Of a stretch of DNA of 64,000 nucleotides, positions 45,637-55,360 are shown piece by piece. A program made the position numbers and the translations under genes. Position 1 is the first letter of the stretch, and every line of letters begins with the position of its first letter. The stretch comes from Roseovarius amoyensis. GTDB lineage: Bacteria > Pseudomonadota > Alphaproteobacteria > Rhodobacterales > Rhodobacteraceae. The notes under the pieces were generated by a model that was not told where the DNA came from, did no database searches, and saw nothing but the letters and a program-made list of their open reading frames with translations. The stretch is taken from NCBI RefSeq assembly GCF_003260265.1, contig NZ_QITQ01000005.1, positions 124,001 through 188,000 of the forward strand, written 5' to 3'.

Positions 45637-48255
45637 ATGGACTTGTCAAAGTTCACCGAGCGGTCGCGCGGATTCTTGCAGGCAGCACAGACGATCGCGC
45701 TGCGGGAGAACCACCAGAAACTGGCCCCCGAACATTTACTCAAGGCATTGATGGACGACGAAGAGGGGCTGGCGAGCAACCTCATCCGGCGCGCCGGCGG
45801 TGAGCCGAAAACCGTGGTCCAGGCGCTGGACCTAAGCCTTGGCAAGATCCCGAAGGTCAGCGGCGACGCCGGGCAGGTGTACATGGACGGCCAGACTGCC
45901 AAGGTGCTGGACGAGGCGCAGAAACTGGCCAAGAAGGCCGGCGACAGCTTTGTGCCGGTGGAACGGCTGCTGACCGCGCTTGCGGTCGTGCGCAGCCCGG
46001 CCAAGGACGCGCTGGACCAGGGCGGGGTGAGCGCGCAGTCGCTCAATGCCGCTGTCAACGACCTGCGCAAGGGCCGCACCGCCGACAGCGCCAGCGCCGA
46101 GGACACCTATGAAGCGCTGGAAAAATACGCCCGCGACCTGACCGAGGCCGCGCGCGAGGGCAAGATCGACCCGATCATCGGGCGCGACGATGAAATCCGC
46201 CGTGCCATGCAGGTGCTCAGCCGGCGGACCAAGAACAACCCGGTGCTGATCGGTGAGCCGGGCGTCGGCAAGACCGCCATCGCCGAGGGCCTGGCGCTGC
46301 GCATCATCAATGGCGACGTGCCGGAAAGCCTGCGCAACAAGCGGCTGCTGGCGCTGGACATGGGTGCGCTGATCGCCGGGGCGAAATACCGCGGCGAATT
46401 CGAAGAGCGCTTAAAAGCGGTGCTGAACGAGGTCACCTCTGCCGCCGGCGAGGTCATCCTGTTCATCGATGAGATGCACACGCTGGTTGGCGCGGGCAAG
46501 ACCGATGGTGCCATGGACGCCGCCAACCTGATCAAGCCGGCGCTGGCGCGCGGTGAGCTGCACTGTATTGGTGCCACCACGCTGGACGAGTACCGCAAGC
46601 ACGTTGAAAAGGACGCGGCCCTTGCCCGTCGGTTCCAGCCGATTGTTGTCGAGGAACCCACTGTCGAAGACACGATCTCGATCCTGCGGGGCATCAAGGA
46701 AAAGTACGAGCTGCACCACGGCGTGCGCATCTCGGACAGTGCGCTGGTTGCGGCCGCGACGCTGAGCCACCGTTACATCACTGACCGTTTCCTGCCCGAC
46801 AAGGCGATCGACCTTGTCGACGAGGCGGCGAGCCGGCTGCGCATGGAGGTCGACAGCAAGCCCGAAGAGCTGGACACGCTCGACCGCGAGATCCTGCAAA
46901 AGCAGATCGAGGCAGAGGCGCTCAAGAAAGAGGACGACGACGCCAGCCGCGACCGGCTCGAAAGGCTCGAAAAGGAACTTTCCGAGCTTCAGGAACGGTC
47001 TGCCGAGATGACCGCGCAGTGGCAGGCAGAGCGTGACAAGCTGGCCTCGGCCCGCGACATCAAGGAACAGCTGGACCGTGCGCGGATCGAACTGGAAACC
47101 GCCAAGCGCGACGGCGACCTGACGCGGGCCGGCGAGCTGAGCTATGGCATCATTCCGCAGCTTGAAAAGCAGCTTGCCGACGCCGAGACCGCCGGAGATG
47201 ACGGCGTGATGGTCGAAGAGGCCGTGCGCCCCGAACAGATCGCCCAGGTGGTCGAACGCTGGACCGGCATCCCCACCGCCAAGATGCTGGAGGGCGAGCG
47301 CGAAAAGCTGCTGGGCATGGAAGAGAACCTGCACCGCCGGGTGATCGGCCAGGATACCGCGGTCAAGGCCGTGGCCAACGCCGTGCGCCGTGCACGCGCG
47401 GGTCTGAACGACGAGAACCGACCGCTGGGCAGTTTTCTGTTCCTGGGGCCGACCGGCGTCGGCAAGACCGAGCTAACCAAGGCGGTGGCCGAGTTCCTGT
47501 TCGACGACGACAGCGCGATGGTGCGTATCGACATGTCGGAGTTCATGGAGAAACATTCGGTCGCGCGGCTGATCGGTGCGCCTCCGGGCTATGTCGGCTA
47601 TGAAGAGGGCGGCGTTCTGACCGAGGCCGTTCGCCGGCGGCCCTATCAGGTGGTGCTGTTCGACGAGGTCGAAAAGGCACACCCGGAGGTCTTTAACGTG
47701 CTGTTGCAGGTGCTCGATGACGGTGTGCTGACCGATGGTCAGGGCCACCGGGTCGATTTCAAGCAGACGCTGATCGTGATGACCTCGAACCTCGGCAGCC
47801 AGGCGCTGAGCCAGTTGCCCGAAGGGTCTGATGCAGCCGACGCCAAGCGCGACGTGATGGATGCGGTGCGGTCGCATTTCCGGCCCGAGTTCCTGAACCG
47901 GCTGGACGAGATCGTGATTTTCGACCGGCTGACGCGTGACCAGATGGACGGCATCGTCGACATCCAGATCGCGCGGCTGCAAAAGCGGCTTGCCTCGCGC
48001 AAGATCCGGCTGGAGCTGGACGATGCGTCGCGCAAGTGGCTGGCCGACGAAGGGTACGACCCGGTCTATGGCGCGCGTCCGCTCAAGCGGGTGATCCAGA
48101 AGGCGCTGCAGGACCCGCTGGCCGAGGCGCTGCTGGCCGGTGACATCGTGGATGACGGTACGGTGCCGGTAACCGCCGGCGCAGATGGGCTGATCATCGG
48201 CGAACGGGTGGGAAACACCAACCGTGAACTGCCGGGCGACGCGGTCGTGCACTGA
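45637..48255 (+). CDS. clpB: ATP-dependent disaggregase chaperone ClpB
   Basis: An 872-residue Hsp100 disaggregase. Domain order: Clp-N double repeat (about 1-150), AAA-1 with Walker A GEPGVGKT (206-213), the coiled-coil middle domain (about 405-525, with [14 protein letters not shown]) that separates ClpB from ClpA, AAA-2 with Walker A GPTGVGKT (604-611), and the D2-small C terminus. AGGAG precedes ATG 45637; an earlier in-frame start at 45559 lies within the predicted leader and is rejected. Transcribed from a heat-shock promoter and ended by a strong terminator. Confidence 0.98.
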   Translation: MDLSKFTERSRGFLQAAQTIALRENHQKLAPEHLLKALMDDEEGLASNLIRRAGGEPKTVVQALDLSLGKIPKVSGDAGQVYMDGQTAKVLDEAQKLAKKAGDSFVPVERLLTALAVVRSPAKDALDQGGVSAQSLNAAVNDLRKGRTADSASAEDTYEALEKYARDLTEAAREGKIDPIIGRDDEIRRAMQVLSRRTKNNPVLIGEPGVGKTAIAEGLALRIINGDVPESLRNKRLLALDMGALIAGAKYRGEFEERLKAVLNEVTSAAGEVILFIDEMHTLVGAGKTDGAMDAANLIKPALARGELHCIGATTLDEYRKHVEKDAALARRFQPIVVEEPTVEDTISILRGIKEKYELHHGVRISDSALVAAATLSHRYITDRFLPDKAIDLVDEAASRLRMEVDSKPEELDTLDREILQKQIEAEALKKEDDDASRDRLERLEKELSELQERSAEMTAQWQAERDKLASARDIKEQLDRARIELETAKRDGDLTRAGELSYGIIPQLEKQLADAETAGDDGVMVEEAVRPEQIAQVVERWTGIPTAKMLEGEREKLLGMEENLHRRVIGQDTAVKAVANAVRRARAGLNDENRPLGSFLFLGPTGVGKTELTKAVAEFLFDDDSAMVRIDMSEFMEKHSVARLIGAPPGYVGYEEGGVLTEAVRRRPYQVVLFDEVEKAHPEVFNVLLQVLDDGVLTDGQGHRVDFKQTLIVMTSNLGSQALSQLPEGSDAADAKRDVMDAVRSHFRPEFLNRLDEIVIFDRLTRDQMDGIVDIQIARLQKRLASRKIRLELDDASRKWLADEGYDPVYGARPLKRVIQKALQDPLAEALLAGDIVDDGTVPVTAGADGLIIGERVGNTNRELPGDAVVH

Positions 48256-48278
48256 CCGCCCCGGACATCGCGCAAGAG

Positions 48279-48313
48279 GGCCCCGCCGGAAACGGCGGGG
48301 CCTTTTGTTTTTC
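48279..48313 (+). terminator. clpB rho-independent terminator
   Basis: Stem GGCCCCGCC/GGCGGGGCC (48279-48287 with 48294-48302), loop GGAAAC, followed by TTTTGTTTTTC. It begins 24 bases after the clpB stop. Confidence 0.95.
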
Positions 48314-48594
48314 GCCCGCATGCGCGGGCAAAACCGCCACGCAGGCGGCCGAAAGCGCGGCGTGACAGCGCCCTGCAAGGACAACGCAGTTGACCGGGCA
48401 AGCGGGCCTGCCGTATCCAGAAAAGAGAGCAGCGCGGCACGCGGACATGAACAAGGGTAAACCCCATCCGGGCATATCGACCGGGCCGACCCGACGGGCT
48501 GGAGGGCCGCCATTGACACGAAATTCACTGACCTGCGCGATACCGGGGTCGTCGTGGGTCCAACCGCACCGGCAGCGCAGGGTTGGAGGGCGCC
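48314..48594 (+). other. gap between clpB terminator and methyltransferase gene
   Basis: No gene is supported in these 281 bases (339 bases counted from the clpB stop). A possible promoter for the glycan cluster is TTGACC at 48390-48395 with TATCCA 18 bases downstream. A small GCCCGC/GCGGGC hairpin follows the clpB terminator. Confidence 0.4.
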
Positions 48595-49347
48595 TTGGGA
48601 ATTGACGCACAGCTTGCCTGCCAGTTGATCGCTGCGCGCGGCCTTGTCGCGGACAAGCGCGACTGCGTGATGCTGGGGCGGCAGAAATTTCACATAAAGG
48701 GCAAGTTCCGTCGCCACGTCCGCCAGCAGCTGCGGCGCGCGGGGCTCAGCCCCGACATACCGGATTATGAACAGGAAGACGGCTTTGCCGAGACCTTTCT
48801 ACGCAAGATCGGGTATCCCGAGCCGAAATCGCTCGATGCCTCGGCCTATGAGAATTGCGACCTCACGCATGATCTGAACGAGCCGCTGCCCGATGACCTG
48901 CGCGGCCGTTTCGATGTGGTCATAGATGGCGGTACGCTTGAACATGTCTTCAATGCGCCGCAGGCGCTGGACAATGTCTTTCACATGCTTCGCCCCGGCG
49001 GCATCTTCCTGTCGATCAACGGTATCACCGGCTGGGCCGGGCACGGATTCTACCAGTTCAGCCCCGAACTGGTCTGGCGTTACTGGAAAGACGCGCGCCG
49101 CTGCATCCTGCACGAATGCGCCGCCGTGCCGTTCGACGTGAACGCCGATCAGCCGCGCCCTGCGCCCGACACCGGGCAGGATGGCCGGCGCTTTCGCGGC
49201 GCCGGGATGGAGGGGCGCTGGTACCTTTTCTATATCATCGAACGCGGCCCCGATGCGGTGACAGCCGAGCGGATCGGCAACGTCTCGCAGGGTGATTATT
49301 CGGTGCGCTGGGAGGCCGGCGAAGAGCAGGCCGTGGCGGGCGAGTAG
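48595..49347 (+). CDS. class I SAM-dependent methyltransferase-like protein
   Basis: A 250-residue protein. The core FDVVIDGGTLEHVFNAPQALDNVFHMLRPGGIFLSINGITGW matches the post-motif-I and motif II/III pattern of type-11 methyltransferases, although the usual glycine-rich motif I is replaced (KSLDASAYENCDLTHDLN). It may therefore bind SAM atypically. I prefer TTG 48595 with GGAGG five bases upstream, giving MGIDAQLACQLI; TTG 48583 is an alternative. First gene of the plus-strand glycan set. The target could be a sugar; that is inference from neighbours. Confidence 0.72.
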   Translation: MGIDAQLACQLIAARGLVADKRDCVMLGRQKFHIKGKFRRHVRQQLRRAGLSPDIPDYEQEDGFAETFLRKIGYPEPKSLDASAYENCDLTHDLNEPLPDDLRGRFDVVIDGGTLEHVFNAPQALDNVFHMLRPGGIFLSINGITGWAGHGFYQFSPELVWRYWKDARRCILHECAAVPFDVNADQPRPAPDTGQDGRRFRGAGMEGRWYLFYIIERGPDAVTAERIGNVSQGDYSVRWEAGEEQAVAGE

Positions 49348-49351
49348 GCCG

Positions 49352-50281
49352 GTGAGCGCACGCGATAACCCCGTCGCCCCGAAGGCGAAGCAGGCCGCAC
49401 AGCCGATATGGCTGGATGAGATCGGCCCGTGCGGCACCGCCAGCGGATTTCTGGAGGCCGATCCCCGCCACCCGATGCTGTTCGTGCGGCGGCGCCGATC
49501 GGTGCTGCTGGTCACCTTCGACAACCTGGCCAATGTCAGGGACCGATCGCCCGACCGCCTGCCCTGGGCCTACAAGTTCGCCCGCGACAACCAGGTCTGT
49601 CACCTCGGCGTCTATGCGCATCTGCCGAACTGGTACCGCGACGCCGACCTGATCGCCCGGATGCAGCGGCTGGCCGATACCGGGTTCTTTGCCGGTTATG
49701 AACGCTGTGTCTTTGCCGGCTCGTCCATGGGGGCGTTCGCGGCGCTGACATTTGCGCGGCTGGCGCCGGGGGCGGTGGTGCTGGCCTTCAACCCCCAGTC
49801 GACGCTGGACGAGGCGCTGGTACCGTTCGAGACGCGCTATCGCGCCGGGCGGCGGCAGGACTGGTCGCTGCCCTTCAGCGACGCGGCAGAGGCGGTGGCC
49901 GATCTGGGCCGGGCGCATGTGTTCTATGACCCGTATTTCGAGCTTGATCGAAAACACATCGCGCGCCTTGTCGAGGCACCTGGCGCCGAGAGGCGGGTGA
50001 TGCCGCTGAAATGCTGGTTTTCCAATCACAAGTCGGCGGTGTTCCTGCGCAAGATCGACGCGCTGAAACCGGTGATGCAGGCGGCGCTGTTCGGTGACCT
50101 GACAGCGGCGGAATTCTATGCGCTTTATCGTGGCCGGCGGCAGTTGCCGTGGTATCGCGGCTCATTGGTGCATTATTTCGAAAAGGATGGGCGCACGGCG
50201 ATGGCCGAACGTGCGACCCGCGCCTTTCGCAGCAACATGCGCGAACAAAAGGGCCGGGTCGGGGCCGAGCGGGGCGCGTGA
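49352..50281 (+). CDS. alpha/beta-hydrolase-like protein of glycan cluster (1)
   Basis: A 309-residue protein with a nucleophile-elbow sequence VFAGSSMGAFAALTFA (S125 in G-S-S-M-G) followed by VVLAFNPQSTLD. GTG 49352 lies four bases after the preceding stop and gives VSARDNPVAP; extension upstream into that gene is possible but unlikely. No signal peptide, so it acts in the cytoplasm. A related gene with GNSMGGYGAVLMA lies at the other end of the cluster (57416). The role might be sugar de-esterification or acyl transfer; not established. Confidence 0.7.
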   Translation: MSARDNPVAPKAKQAAQPIWLDEIGPCGTASGFLEADPRHPMLFVRRRRSVLLVTFDNLANVRDRSPDRLPWAYKFARDNQVCHLGVYAHLPNWYRDADLIARMQRLADTGFFAGYERCVFAGSSMGAFAALTFARLAPGAVVLAFNPQSTLDEALVPFETRYRAGRRQDWSLPFSDAAEAVADLGRAHVFYDPYFELDRKHIARLVEAPGAERRVMPLKCWFSNHKSAVFLRKIDALKPVMQAALFGDLTAAEFYALYRGRRQLPWYRGSLVHYFEKDGRTAMAERATRAFRSNMREQKGRVGAERGA

Positions 50282-52299
50282 TGGGCGAACGGGCCTGGAT
50301 CGTCGCCGCGCCGGGGAACGAGGCGCCCTATCTGCTGGAATGGATCGCCCATTACCGAACGCTGGGTTTTGACGGGGCGATCCTGTTCACCCATGCCCCC
50401 CAGGACGGCACCGACCGGATGGCGGCTCGCCTGCAGGAGCTGGGTCATGTCCGCCATGTACCGCTGAAACCCCATATCAAGCGCGACCCGATGCGCCGGG
50501 GGCTGCGCGCGCTGCCGCCGATCCTGGCTGATATTGGCGCGGCCTGGGCGATGCCGGTGGATATCGACGAATTCCTGGCCATCCGGACCGAGGCGGGCGA
50601 TCTGCCTGCACTGTTGGATGCGGTCGGGCCGGCGGATGCGATATCGGTATGCCGCAAGCCGTTTGGCTGTGGTGGCCGGCGGGGGTTGCCCGGAGGGCAG
50701 CTGCGCGAGACATATCGCATGGCCGCGGCCGAGAAGGCGCGCGACCGGATGATCGCGCGCGGCATCCGGACCCTGTTTCGTCCCGAAACGGTCGAAAGCA
50801 TTGGCCCGCACAGGCCCCGGTTTCGTGCCGGGCCTAGCGAGGTGACCTGGCTGGATGCCGGCGGGGCGGTGATGCCCGAAAGCTACTTCAAGGGACAATG
50901 GGCCGCGTGGAAGAAGTTTTCCCACCGCTTCGCCCGCCTGCATTACTACGCGGTGCCCAGCCCCGAGACCTTTCTCATCCGCCGGGGGGTGCCGCAGGAT
51001 GACGAGTCGGAAAAGGCGCTGCTGGCGGAATGGCGACTGCTCGACCAGACGGGCGAGCGTGATATGGCCATGAAAAAGGTGGTACGCCGGTCGTTGGCCC
51101 TGCTGGACGAACTGCGCGGTGACGCGGCACTGGCGGCGCTGGAACAGGCGGGGCGCGACTGGAACAGTGCCCGCGCCGGGGAACTGGCGGCAGACCCGCG
51201 CGCGGTGCGGCTGATGGCGGCGATGGCCGGGCCGGATGCCCCCGCCGCGCCTGAGAAACGCAAGAACGCCGCTCAGCCGGTGCGCACCTCGCCCCGTGGT
51301 GGCGGCGGCACCTATGCGCCCCCGCCAGTGCGCCCGGTGCGCTTTGACGTCAAGGCGTCGCCGGACGGGACCAGCCACGCGGTGTTGCATGCCGGGTTTC
51401 ACAAGACCGCAACCACCCACCTGCAAAACCTGCTGGAGGAGAACGCCCCCTGGCTGGGACGGCAAAGCGTCTATGTCGTGCCGCATCAGAAACTGCGCAA
51501 GCATGTGACCTTTCCCTCGCAGCTCGACGCCTACCGGCAACTCAAGATCAAGCGCCGCACGCAGTTTACCGAGGAAGAGTTGCAGGGATTTGCCGATGCC
51601 TTCTTTGCCGAACCCCTGGCGCTGGGGCCGCGGCGGATGATCCTGTCGGATGAAAACATCCCCGGTCTGCCGGCGCATTGCGTCACCGACGGCACGCTTT
51701 ACCGCCACCGTAAGACCTTTTTCACCGCTTTCGCCAAGCGCCTGCCGCTGCCGGTCATGGATGTGTTTCTGGCGGTGCGCAGCTATGCCGATTTCTTTGC
51801 CTCGGCCTATGTGGAATACCTGCGCGCGGCCACGGTGACGACCAAGGGGCACATGATAACGCCCGAGCAGATGCGCAGCAATGTCTTGTCGATGCTGCCG
51901 ACGTGGGGTGCAGTGCTGACCGATACGGCCGAGGTCTTCGCCGATGCGCGCATCCATGTCTGGCGGTTCGAGGATTTCGCGGAACTGCGTCCGGCGATCC
52001 TACAGCTCTTTTGCGGCGATGGGGTGGATGCCGCCAAGCTGAAGGAAAAGGGCGAGTCGCGCCCGCGCCCGACCGCGTCCGCCCGTGCGGTCGAGGAACT
52101 GGTCCTGATTTCCGAGATGGAGGGCGCCGCCGCCATGGCCGCCCGCGCGCGCGAGGTGCAGGAGCGGTTCCCGCAAGATCAGAACAATGGCCGCTTTGAC
52201 CCCTGGACGCCCGAGGAACGCGCCCATCTTGGCCGGCTATATGCCCGCGACTGGGAGGCGATCCGCAACGACCCGCGTTTCAACGTGCTGGAGCCGTAA
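50281..52299 (+). CDS. glycosyltransferase-sulfotransferase fusion protein
   Basis: A 672-residue two-domain protein. Residues 1-310 are a GT-A glycosyltransferase of the Glyco_tranf_2_4/GT92-like type: ERAWIVAAPGNEAPYLLEWIAHYRTLGF at the start, the metal-binding D94-I-D96 in MPVDIDEFLAI, and HARLHYY-like RFARLHYYAVPSPETFLIRRG near the end of the domain. A Pro/Gly/Arg-rich linker covers about 318-365. The rest is a sulfotransferase domain with 5'-PAPS loop LHAGFHKTATTHLQNLL (H370 onward). The start overlaps the previous stop by one base (TGATG). The fusion suggests that one polypeptide adds a sugar and sulfates it, or sulfates the same chain. Confidence 0.85.
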   Translation: MGERAWIVAAPGNEAPYLLEWIAHYRTLGFDGAILFTHAPQDGTDRMAARLQELGHVRHVPLKPHIKRDPMRRGLRALPPILADIGAAWAMPVDIDEFLAIRTEAGDLPALLDAVGPADAISVCRKPFGCGGRRGLPGGQLRETYRMAAAEKARDRMIARGIRTLFRPETVESIGPHRPRFRAGPSEVTWLDAGGAVMPESYFKGQWAAWKKFSHRFARLHYYAVPSPETFLIRRGVPQDDESEKALLAEWRLLDQTGERDMAMKKVVRRSLALLDELRGDAALAALEQAGRDWNSARAGELAADPRAVRLMAAMAGPDAPAAPEKRKNAAQPVRTSPRGGGGTYAPPPVRPVRFDVKASPDGTSHAVLHAGFHKTATTHLQNLLEENAPWLGRQSVYVVPHQKLRKHVTFPSQLDAYRQLKIKRRTQFTEEELQGFADAFFAEPLALGPRRMILSDENIPGLPAHCVTDGTLYRHRKTFFTAFAKRLPLPVMDVFLAVRSYADFFASAYVEYLRAATVTTKGHMITPEQMRSNVLSMLPTWGAVLTDTAEVFADARIHVWRFEDFAELRPAILQLFCGDGVDAAKLKEKGESRPRPTASARAVEELVLISEMEGAAAMAARAREVQERFPQDQNNGRFDPWTPEERAHLGRLYARDWEAIRNDPRFNVLEP

Positions 52300-52348
52300 A
52301 ATAACAACCTGAACCGCCTCGCCCCGACCCCTGGTTCGCGTGGGCAGA

Positions 52349-52375
52349 CCCCGGGTCAAGCCCGGGGGGGGGGGG
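52349..52375. repeat. second CCCCGGGTCAAGCCCGGGG copy merging into a G12 run
   Basis: Bases 52349-52367 repeat exactly the 19-mer seen at 2158-2176. Its last Gs run into a 12-base G homopolymer (52364-52375). It lies between the stops of two convergent operons (52299 and 52406). A run of this length may vary by slippage or be a sequencing uncertainty. It is outside coding sequence. Confidence 0.85.
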
Positions 52376-52405
52376 CGCGCGAGGAGCTGATCTGACGCAT
52401 GCGCC

Positions 52406-53365
52406 CTAACTCGCGCCGCTGCTGTTCTCGGCCACCGCGCGTAAGAGTGCGGTAATTATCCGGCGTTGGTCGTCGGTGAAGCTGGGTGTGGCGATCTCGG
52501 GCTCTGGTCCGTCCAGGTCGTCGGTTGCAAAGAGCGCGTTATCGCCGGGAAAGAACCGCTGGCACAGCGCCGCGTTCCCGTCGGCGAACTGCGCCAGCAG
52601 GGCGCGCGCGGCGGTGTTTTCCATCGCCCGCCCCCGGAACCGGGGCAGATCGGCCACGGGCAGCGCGCGGAACACCTTGCGCGCGTCGACGCCGGGAATG
52701 CGCGCCACGATCTGCATCAGGTCCAGCAGGTCGATAGATGGCGTGGGGTTCGCGGGCTCGGCGGGCGGCGGTTTGCCATCGGTATCAATATCGAGGCCCA
52801 GCAGCGCGGTGAAATCGTGCACCACGTCGCCGCGCACCAGGCCCACCGGATCGAACCGGCGAAAGATGAATGTCGCCTCGGGCCAGGCCGCCTGCCACGC
52901 ATCGACGATGCGGCGATAATCGCCGCCCCGGATTCCGAACTTGTCGACATAGTTCTGAAAACCAGGCGCGACCTTGCCGGTCTTCATCTTCTGCTTGTAG
53001 GAGCTTTCGAGATAGCGGTCCTGGCGGCGGAAATAACCGATGATGCGGGTTTCCGGCATGGCCGTCAGCGCCAGCGCGTCGCGCAACCTGGCCGGATCAA
53101 CCCCGGTGAACATCTCCGAACTCAGGACAAAGGTTCCGGCATCGCTTTCCTCCATACGCTTGCGTATGTCTGTGGCGATTGTGGCAGCGGCATCGTGTTT
53201 GCCGCCCCGCAGGCTGATCGCCAGGTCGTTATAGGATGCCAACCGCCCACGCAGCAGAAAGTCGATGCCGCGCGAGGCAAGATAGGGCTGATGCGCGCGG
53301 GCATACCGCTGGATCGCGGTCGAGCCGGTCTTGGGTGTGCCGATATGCAGGACAAGCCGGGCCAT
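52406..53365 (-). CDS. sulfotransferase family protein
   Basis: A 319-residue protein beginning MARLVLHIGTPKTGSTAIQRY. The PKTGST loop (residues 11-16) is the classical 5'-phosphosulfate binding site of sulfotransferases, and RIIGYFRRQDRYLESSYKQ is the candidate 3'-phosphate site with Arg and Ser. It should use PAPS to sulfate an acceptor, presumably a glycan given the neighbours. Start ATG 53365. Last gene of a minus-strand set; the next gene upstream ends with four bases between. Confidence 0.87.
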   Translation of the reverse strand: MARLVLHIGTPKTGSTAIQRYARAHQPYLASRGIDFLLRGRLASYNDLAISLRGGKHDAAATIATDIRKRMEESDAGTFVLSSEMFTGVDPARLRDALALTAMPETRIIGYFRRQDRYLESSYKQKMKTGKVAPGFQNYVDKFGIRGGDYRRIVDAWQAAWPEATFIFRRFDPVGLVRGDVVHDFTALLGLDIDTDGKPPPAEPANPTPSIDLLDLMQIVARIPGVDARKVFRALPVADLPRFRGRAMENTAARALLAQFADGNAALCQRFFPGDNALFATDDLDGPEPEIATPSFTDDQRRIITALLRAVAENSSGAS

Positions 53366-53369
53366 CGCG

Positions 53370-54149
53370 TCAGGCGGCCTCGGCCCGGGTGACGGCCTCG
53401 TACATCTCGAAATCGCGGGCGAAGGCGCGTTCGACGTTGCGCCGGTCGGCGGCGGTCAGGCTGTCGCGAAGCTTCTGGCTGTCGGTTCGATGGCCAAGAT
53501 GGGTGCGGGCGTCGGGCACCTTGACCGCCTCGGCGCCGGGCCCGAACAGCGCAGCGACGATGGCGCTACGGGCGGCCGGCATCGCCTCGACCCGGCCGAT
53601 CAGGTCGTAGGGCACCAGCCCATAGCTGATTTCCTTGTGCTGCGGCCGCCAGTGGCGGTCAAGGTCGCGCGCGCCCTCGTCCTGCGCCAGGATGTCGAGA
53701 AAGGCGGAAAGCCCGATTTTTTCATCTAGGTCGCGGCCCAAGTACTGCATGAGGTCGCGCCTGTGGCGAGGGTTGGTGGCAGAGTGCAGCTTGTCGGCCC
53801 ATGCCGACACCGTCCGGCTGAGCGGGTCGCGCACCACCGTAAAGCGAAACCACCCCGGCCCGGTCAGCGCATCCCGCGCCGTCGACCAGTCGAGCCCGCG
53901 CGCGCCGGCGCGCAGATAGTCGGGCGACAGGTCGTGCAGTGCATCCATGCTGATCTGAGGCGGTGTCGGGCCGCCCAGCGCATGGTGCATGTGGGTGACA
54001 AGCAGCGTCAGCACGTTGGTGCAGGCGGCCTTGTGGTTCTTCATGTACAGGAAACGCGGCCCGCCATAGTCCCGCGCCGGCAGGTGCATCGTCTGCAACA
54101 GGTGGCGGCGGCTGTGATAGTTTTCGAGGATCTCGGAAAGCGTATCCAT
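53370..54149 (-). CDS. carbohydrate sulfotransferase-like protein (Sulfotransfer_2 type)
   Basis: A 259-residue protein. The loop FLYMKNHKAACTNVLTLL (K37, K40, C43) is the 5'-PAPS motif form seen in HNK-1 and chondroitin sulfotransferase relatives, and FTVVRDPLSRTVSAWADK (R107, S115) is the matching 3'-phosphate site. This is distinct from the PKTGST type of the next gene. I start at ATG 54149, with GGGGAAA upstream, because longer frames read into the glycosyltransferase gene's end. It is cytoplasmic, having no membrane helix, unlike the Golgi-anchored animal enzymes. Confidence 0.87.
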   Translation of the reverse strand: MDTLSEILENYHSRRHLLQTMHLPARDYGGPRFLYMKNHKAACTNVLTLLVTHMHHALGGPTPPQISMDALHDLSPDYLRAGARGLDWSTARDALTGPGWFRFTVVRDPLSRTVSAWADKLHSATNPRHRRDLMQYLGRDLDEKIGLSAFLDILAQDEGARDLDRHWRPQHKEISYGLVPYDLIGRVEAMPAARSAIVAALFGPGAEAVKVPDARTHLGHRTDSQKLRDSLTAADRRNVERAFARDFEMYEAVTRAEAA

Positions 54150-54153
54150 GCCG

Positions 54154-55248
54154 TCATTTCCCCGCCGCGGCGTCGATAGGGGCAGCAGCAGGTTCAGGCG
54201 CCTCCTTTGCCGGTGGCGCCTTGGGCGCGGGAACCCCGCTGTGGCCATAGACCATGTCGATGAATTCCGCCCAGTTGGGGCGTGCCTTGATGTCGGCGAT
54301 CTGTTCGCGGTGCCATGCCACGGCCTGTTGGTGCAGCTCGTTCAGCACCTTGTCGCTGCGCAGGCGCGCCAGTTCGCGCATCATGCCGGGCATGTGCCGC
54401 AGGATGGAATAGTCGCGGGCATGGTTGGTGTTCATGGCGTCGAAATATTCGCGCCCCTGGTCGACATGGATATGGTTGGTGCGCCCGCGGTCGCGCTTGA
54501 CCAGAAAGCTGTCGCAGCTGCGAATGGCATAGTGGTGCAGCCGCGCATGGGTGTGGGTGAACCCCTTCCATGTGCGCCAGCTGATCTCGTTTCCGTCGAC
54601 GATAACACCGCCGGCATCGCGCCAGGTGACGTGGGCATAGGGATTTTCCGGGTCGGGGGCGCGGCCCGGGTTCACCTTGGGCCGGTGCACCCCCATGCGA
54701 TGAAACGCGCCGTTGTTGCGAAACAGGGTCTTGATCCCGGCGCCACGGAAATTGGTATATCCCTGTTCGGGCGCACAGGCGAAGAACTGTTCGATGATCG
54801 GCGTGTCCTCGTACTGACGCCGACAAGCATTTCCGAACAGTTTCCAGCAGACCGAAATTGCATCAGCAGGCCCGCAGGCGTCGACCAGGTCGGGCAAGGT
54901 CTGGCCCGTGCGGATGTTGAGGAATTCATCCGCGTCCGAGCAGATGATCCAGTCGGCCGCCTTGTAGCGTTCATGCCCAGTGGCCAACCGCAGCGCGGCC
55001 CGCTGGGGCGACAGCATGGCCCCCTTGCGGCCGATAGCGCGGTCGTTGTTGTCGATATGGGCGGCAAGGCCCATCTCCTGCAGGCGGAGGGCGATGGCGT
55101 CGGTGCCGTCGGTGCAGTCGTTGGTGTAAATCAGGAAATCGTCATAGCCGATGGCGCGGTTGTACGCGATCCATTCCAGCATGAACGGCGCCTCGTTCTT
55201 CATCGTCGTGACGATGAGAAAGCGTTCCTTTTTCTTTCGTGAGGCCAT
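54154..55248 (-). CDS. glycosyltransferase family 2-like protein (Glyco_tranf_2_4)
   Basis: A 364-residue GT-A enzyme. The start ERFLIVTTMKNEAPFMLEWIAYNRAIGYD holds the nucleotide-binding strand, D105-A-D107 in CSDADEFLNI is the metal-binding DxD, and conserved later pieces are DAISVCWKLFGN, GVHRPKVN and HARLHHYAIRS. It is a paralogue of the N-terminal half of the fusion protein at 50281 and of the gene at 55361. ATG 55248; the C-terminal tail is Ala/Pro-rich. Sugar donor and acceptor unknown. Confidence 0.87.
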   Translation of the reverse strand: MASRKKKERFLIVTTMKNEAPFMLEWIAYNRAIGYDDFLIYTNDCTDGTDAIALRLQEMGLAAHIDNNDRAIGRKGAMLSPQRAALRLATGHERYKAADWIICSDADEFLNIRTGQTLPDLVDACGPADAISVCWKLFGNACRRQYEDTPIIEQFFACAPEQGYTNFRGAGIKTLFRNNGAFHRMGVHRPKVNPGRAPDPENPYAHVTWRDAGGVIVDGNEISWRTWKGFTHTHARLHHYAIRSCDSFLVKRDRGRTNHIHVDQGREYFDAMNTNHARDYSILRHMPGMMRELARLRSDKVLNELHQQAVAWHREQIADIKARPNWAEFIDMVYGHSGVPAPKAPPAKEAPEPAAAPIDAAAGK

Positions 55249-55360
55249 TCAGCCTGCCCTCTTGCTGCCCGGGGCGGAGTTTCCCATTCCTCGTGTTTTC
55301 AGGCAACAACCATTTCCGGGCGCGGGTGCGGTGCGTGGCTTGTCGGGAACGGCGACCATT

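Noticed and set aside
52364-52375. G12 run as a coding phase-variation switch
   Set aside because: It lies after the stop of the fusion gene and beyond the stop of the convergent sulfotransferase gene, so it cannot shift either frame.
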